In this document: positions 60,863 to 64,000 of the stretch, piece by piece | Numbering within the stretch: position 1 is the first letter of the stretch | Layout of the letters: each line of letters opens with the position of its first letter | From: Terrimonas ferruginea DSM 30193 | GTDB lineage: Bacteria > Bacteroidota > Bacteroidia > Chitinophagales > Chitinophagaceae | Direction: 5' to 3' | Assembly: GCF_000425585.1 (NCBI RefSeq) | Contig: NZ_AUDS01000020.1 | Span: forward strand, 1-64,000 | Length of the DNA stretch: 64,000 nt | Position numbers and translations under genes: made by a program | The notes under the pieces: generated by a model | What the model saw: only the letters and a program-made list of their open reading frames with translations | Told to the model about the DNA's origin: nothing | Databases searched by the model: none

Positions 60863-61738
60863 ATGCTTAAGTCAATGACCGGTTTTGGCCGGGCGGAACA
60901 CACCATCGGAGATAAGACCTTTCTTGCCGATATCAAGTCGCTCAACGGAAAACAATTTGAATTGTCTCTTAAGATTCCTGCGATTCTTAAGCCTTTTGAA
61001 TTTGATATCCGCCGTATTCTTTCCGAGCAGTTGTCGCGCGGTACGGTAGATTGTGTGATCAGTCTGAAAGACACCGGCAGTGCAAAGCCCGTAACCATCA
61101 ACACGTCGTTGGCCAAAGCGTATTACCAGCCGCTGGCAGAGTTGTCGGCATCCCTCGGACTCGACCCTTCTCATATATTAAGTACGCTGGTAAAATTGCC
61201 CGAAGTAATTACACCGAGCAGCGAGACGCTCAACGAAGATGAATGGAAAGCATTCCAGGGTACGCTCCGCGAAGCGGCAGGCAACCTCAACCAGCACCGC
61301 CTGCATGAAGGCCAGTCGCTCGAGCAGGATCTGCTGACCCGGATCACGAATATTCTTTATCAGCAGGATGAAGTAGCGCGCCTCGAGCCCTTGCGCCAGC
61401 AAAAAATCCGCGAAGGCATCACACGCCTGCTGGAAGAAAAAGTAGGCAAGGAAAATTACGATGCCAACCGCCTGGAGCAGGAACTGATCTACTACATCGA
61501 AAAGATCGATATCAGCGAAGAGCAGGTCCGCCTCAAAAACCACTGCGAATATTTCCGTTCCATCCTCCAGGAGCCGGAAGATGCCAAGGGAAAAAAATTA
61601 TCCTTCATCCTGCAGGAGATCGGACGCGAGATCAATACCACCGGTTCCAAAGCCTACGATTCCACCATTCAGAAATGTGTGGTGCTGATGAAGGACGAAC
61701 TGGAGAAGGCCAAAGAGCAGGTATTGAACGTTCTTTAA
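60863..61738 (+). CDS. yicC: YicC family endoribonuclease
   Basis: 291 aa. Signature start MLKSMTGFGRAEH and a conserved C-terminus (ILQEIGREINTTGSKAYDST, ...QKCVVLMKDELEKAKEQVLNVL). YicC proteins are implicated in RNA cleavage/degradation and stress adaptation; exact targets are unknown. Preceded by the candidate small-RNA element. Confidence 0.93.
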   Translation: MLKSMTGFGRAEHTIGDKTFLADIKSLNGKQFELSLKIPAILKPFEFDIRRILSEQLSRGTVDCVISLKDTGSAKPVTINTSLAKAYYQPLAELSASLGLDPSHILSTLVKLPEVITPSSETLNEDEWKAFQGTLREAAGNLNQHRLHEGQSLEQDLLTRITNILYQQDEVARLEPLRQQKIREGITRLLEEKVGKENYDANRLEQELIYYIEKIDISEEQVRLKNHCEYFRSILQEPEDAKGKKLSFILQEIGREINTTGSKAYDSTIQKCVVLMKDELEKAKEQVLNVL

Positions 61739-61770
61739 GTACTGCGTTTCCGGCTACGCCGGGCATGTAT

Positions 61771-61778
61771 TATTTTTG
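61771..61778 (+). promoter_or_regulatory. -7 box (TATTTTTG) for gldH
   Basis: Perfect TAnnTTTG ending 17 nt before the TTG start at 61796. Confidence 0.45.
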
Positions 61779-61795
61779 CCCCAAAAGATAATCTC

Positions 61796-62254
61796 TTGAA
61801 AAAGCTTTTTTATTGCGCTGCCCTTATGCTCGGGTTGTATGGTTGTACAACAGTAGACCTGTATGAGAAAACGGCAACCATGTCCGGACAGGAATGGAAG
61901 AGCGGTTATAAACCCAGCTTTACTTTTGAGATCACGGATACTACCTCCCTGTACCAGGTATTCTTCGTAATGAGGCATACCGATCAGTACAAGTTTACCA
62001 ACATCTTTATCGATTTAGGTATCAAAGCGCCCGGATCTGCTACCGTTGTCAATAACCGGGAAGATGTAACGCTTGCCAACAATGAAGGCTGGATAGGTAC
62101 CGGTATGGACGATATCTATTATCACCGCCGCGCGCTCGGGCCTCCGCAACCGTTCCGGGCAGGTACTTATACATTCACGCTTCAGCAGATCATGCGGGAA
62201 GATCCCCTGAAATATGTACTCGATGCAGGCATCCGCCTGGAGAAAGTACGCTGA
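61796..62254 (+). CDS. gldH: Gliding motility lipoprotein GldH
   Basis: 152 aa; TTG start at 61796 gives MKKLFYCAALMLGLYGC, a lipoprotein leader with lipobox LYGC. GldH features: VDLYEKTATMSGQEWKSGYK, SLYQVFFVMRHTDQYKFTNI. Needed for gliding and secretion through the type IX system in related bacteria. Next gene begins 17 bp later. Confidence 0.9.
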   Translation: MKKLFYCAALMLGLYGCTTVDLYEKTATMSGQEWKSGYKPSFTFEITDTTSLYQVFFVMRHTDQYKFTNIFIDLGIKAPGSATVVNNREDVTLANNEGWIGTGMDDIYYHRRALGPPQPFRAGTYTFTLQQIMREDPLKYVLDAGIRLEKVR

Positions 62255-62271
62255 CGATCAATTCAACGCTC

Positions 62272-63264
62272 ATGGCCGATACGCGTAAAAAACTCCGCCG
62301 TGCAACGATCATTTACTGGATGATGCTGATCTATATTGTAGCGGCATTGATCTGGTGGCTGATCTCCCTGGAACGGCAGAACGACCAGATGCGTATGTTC
62401 AAAGTGCATCAACTGGATGCTACGCTCGACAGCACTATTTCCCCCGCCCTGTATAAAAACCAATTGGCGGCCATCGACGATCTATACCGCCGCAGCAGCA
62501 CCAAACATATCGGCGAAGGCATTGTATTCCTCGTGCTGATCCTGATAGGCGCCGCTTTCGTATACCGTTCCGTACGCCGCCAGTTCAGACTGCAGCTTCA
62601 GCAGCAGAACTTTATGATGGCCGTAACCCACGAATTGAAAACGCCGATTGCCGTGGCGCGCCTCAACCTTGAAACGCTTCAGCGGCACCAGCTCGACGAA
62701 CCACGCCGGCAAAAGCTGATCCGCATGACGCTCGAAGAAACGGCACGGCTCAATTCACTTACCAATAATATTCTCGTGTCTTCACAGCTCGAAGGAGGCC
62801 GTTATACCTGGTCCCGCGAAGAACTCGACCTGTCAGATCTGTTGCGGGATTGTATGAATGCTTTTCGCAACCGTTTCCCTGATCGCCAACTGACGGATGA
62901 TATCATGCCCGACATGGACGTAAAAGGCGATCCGTTGCTGCTGGAACTGCTGATCAATAACCTCGTGGAAAATGCCCTCAAGTATTCACCCAAAGACAAA
63001 CCTGTACATGCCAGCCTTTATCCGGACGGAAAGCTGGTAAAACTGGAGATCACCGATGAAGGTCCGGGCGTGCCGGATGAAGAGAAGAAGAACATCTTTG
63101 AGAAGTTCTACCGGATCGGCAACGAAGAAACACGAAAAACGCAGGGAACCGGGCTGGGGCTGTACCTTTGCAGCAAGATCGCCCGCGATCACAATGCCGA
63201 CATTTCGGTGACAAATCATACTCCAACTGGAAGTAAATTTGCCGTTACTTTTCAACTGGCATAA
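62272..63264 (+). CDS. Sensor histidine kinase
   Basis: 330 aa. Two TM helices (~16-34, ~85-100) flank a ~50-residue periplasmic loop. The H-box AVTHELKTPIAVARLNLE has His120. N-box NNLVENALKYSP, G boxes DEGPGVPDEEKK and GTGLGLYLC. Likely partners the response regulator that follows at 63329; the signal is unknown. Confidence 0.95.
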   Translation: MADTRKKLRRATIIYWMMLIYIVAALIWWLISLERQNDQMRMFKVHQLDATLDSTISPALYKNQLAAIDDLYRRSSTKHIGEGIVFLVLILIGAAFVYRSVRRQFRLQLQQQNFMMAVTHELKTPIAVARLNLETLQRHQLDEPRRQKLIRMTLEETARLNSLTNNILVSSQLEGGRYTWSREELDLSDLLRDCMNAFRNRFPDRQLTDDIMPDMDVKGDPLLLELLINNLVENALKYSPKDKPVHASLYPDGKLVKLEITDEGPGVPDEEKKNIFEKFYRIGNEETRKTQGTGLGLYLCSKIARDHNADISVTNHTPTGSKFAVTFQLA

Positions 63265-63328
63265 GCTTACCCGAAAGGACATAGGATAACAAGACCGGAA
63301 GCGCTTTTGCCCAACAAATTGTCTGACT

Positions 63329-64000
63329 ATGAATGCAGCGCATAAAACAACGATCCTGCTGGTAGAAGATGAGCAAAATCTGCATGAAGCGCTCAAGCTG
63401 AACCTTGAACTCGAAGGGTACACGATTACTTCCGCTTACGACGGTTCTGCTGCACTCGAAGCATTACAGAACGAATATTTCGATCTCATTATTCTCGATG
63501 TTATGTTGCCTGAAATGGATGGCATTACTGTGGCGGAAACGATCCGCATCAGCAACAACGAAGTGCCTATCCTGATCCTCAGTGCCAAGAACAGCAGCGC
63601 CGATCGTGTACTTGGTCTGAAAAAAGGCGCCGACGATTACCTTACCAAGCCGTTTAACCTGGAAGAACTCCTGTTGCGTGTAAACAAATTGATCAACAAG
63701 AATAAAAAAATCCAGGAAAAATCCACTGTAGGCAATAGCTACTCCTTTGGCAATAATCTCATCGACTTCAAGGCGCAGGAGGCGGTAACCCGCACCGGCA
63801 GCAAGATCCAGCTCAGCAAAAAAGAAACCATGCTGCTGAAGTTGCTGATCGAAAATAAAAATGAGGTGGTGCCGAGAGAAAAAATTCTGCAATCGGTGTG
63901 GGGTTATAATGTATATCCTACTACCCGCACTATCGATAATTTCATTCTCAACTTCCGCAAATATTTTGAAGATGACAGCCGCAATCCGCGGTTCTTTCAT
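63329..64000 (+). CDS. OmpR-type response regulator (partial)
   Basis: 224 codons seen, cut at the window end. REC domain at 8-122: ILLVEDEQNL, phospho-accepting Asp57 in IILDVMLPEMDG, Thr/Ser ILSAKNS and Lys in DDYLTKPFN. The winged-helix DNA-binding domain starts near 135 (LSKKETMLLKLLIENKNEVV, PREKILQSVWGYN). Follows the kinase by 64 bp. Confidence 0.94.
   Translation, partial: MNAAHKTTILLVEDEQNLHEALKLNLELEGYTITSAYDGSAALEALQNEYFDLIILDVMLPEMDGITVAETIRISNNEVPILILSAKNSSADRVLGLKKGADDYLTKPFNLEELLLRVNKLINKNKKIQEKSTVGNSYSFGNNLIDFKAQEAVTRTGSKIQLSKKETMLLKLLIENKNEVVPREKILQSVWGYNVYPTTRTIDNFILNFRKYFEDDSRNPRFFH

Overview
The window comes from a member of the Bacteroidota, most likely a Chitinophagaceae-like soil or aquatic bacterium. 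The evidence is gliding-motility lipoprotein genes (gldD, gldE, gldH), the order mutY-ssb-gldE-gldD, the order rsfS-ftsH-LUD, many Bacteroidota-type -7 boxes (TAnnTTTG) just before start codons, weak Shine-Dalgarno sites, and Bacteroidota lipoprotein and beta-helix families. No tRNA, rRNA, CRISPR array, integrase or transposase was seen.

Layout. 1-28 kb is ordinary chromosome: carB, an M23 peptidase, bcp, birA, rsfS-ftsH-LUD, lpxH, a MscS channel, a thioredoxin-like protein, a MerR regulator, gldD/gldE/ssb/mutY on the minus strand, an HU protein, a TPR protein, a 30-residue mS38/COX24-like ribosomal protein, rng preceded by a hairpin-rich interval, a zinc metallopeptidase, radA, comF, a beta-helix lipoprotein, glutathione peroxidase and a delta-prime-like clamp-loader subunit. 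44-64 kb is again housekeeping: ricT (with an amber codon inside its reading frame), a GH3/beta-lactamase fusion, mutL, a PBP4-type peptidase, an oxidoreductase, a formimidoylglutamase-like gene, pheS, a 3-hydroxyacyl-CoA dehydrogenase, an epimerase, lpxD, yicC, gldH, and a histidine kinase with its response regulator, which is cut by the window end.

28.7-42.4 kb is an accessory island, and its toxin and immunity part (37.8-42.3 kb) is visibly richer in A+T. It starts with an XRE/ImmA-type regulator whose zinc motif is altered (YELGH), a small HTH protein and an 87-residue orphan. Next come a toxin-like gene with a frameshift in its C-terminal domain and its presumed immunity gene. A phage-like lysis set follows (amidase, two-TM holin-like protein, spanin-like protein), then a 1125-residue protein of unknown family, a second toxin-like protein with a nucleic-acid-deaminase C-terminus, and a run of SUKH-type immunity genes and fragments. 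The toxin operon and the lysis/large-protein operon begin with two copies of the same ~100-bp promoter cassette, which argues that they are expressed together. My reading (inference) is a regulated release system in which a sub-population lyses and frees toxins, perhaps carried by the 1125-residue protein. No tail, tube, sheath or capsid gene is present, so it is not a recognisable phage, tailocin or contractile injection system.

Non-coding highlights are: two possible small transcripts 38 kb apart with 15 nt of perfect complementarity; a structured interval before rng; perfect palindromes containing TTCGTGTATACACGAA between genes; REP-like GGTCCCTGAG repeats; and A/T-rich word repeats that abut or overlap gene ends.
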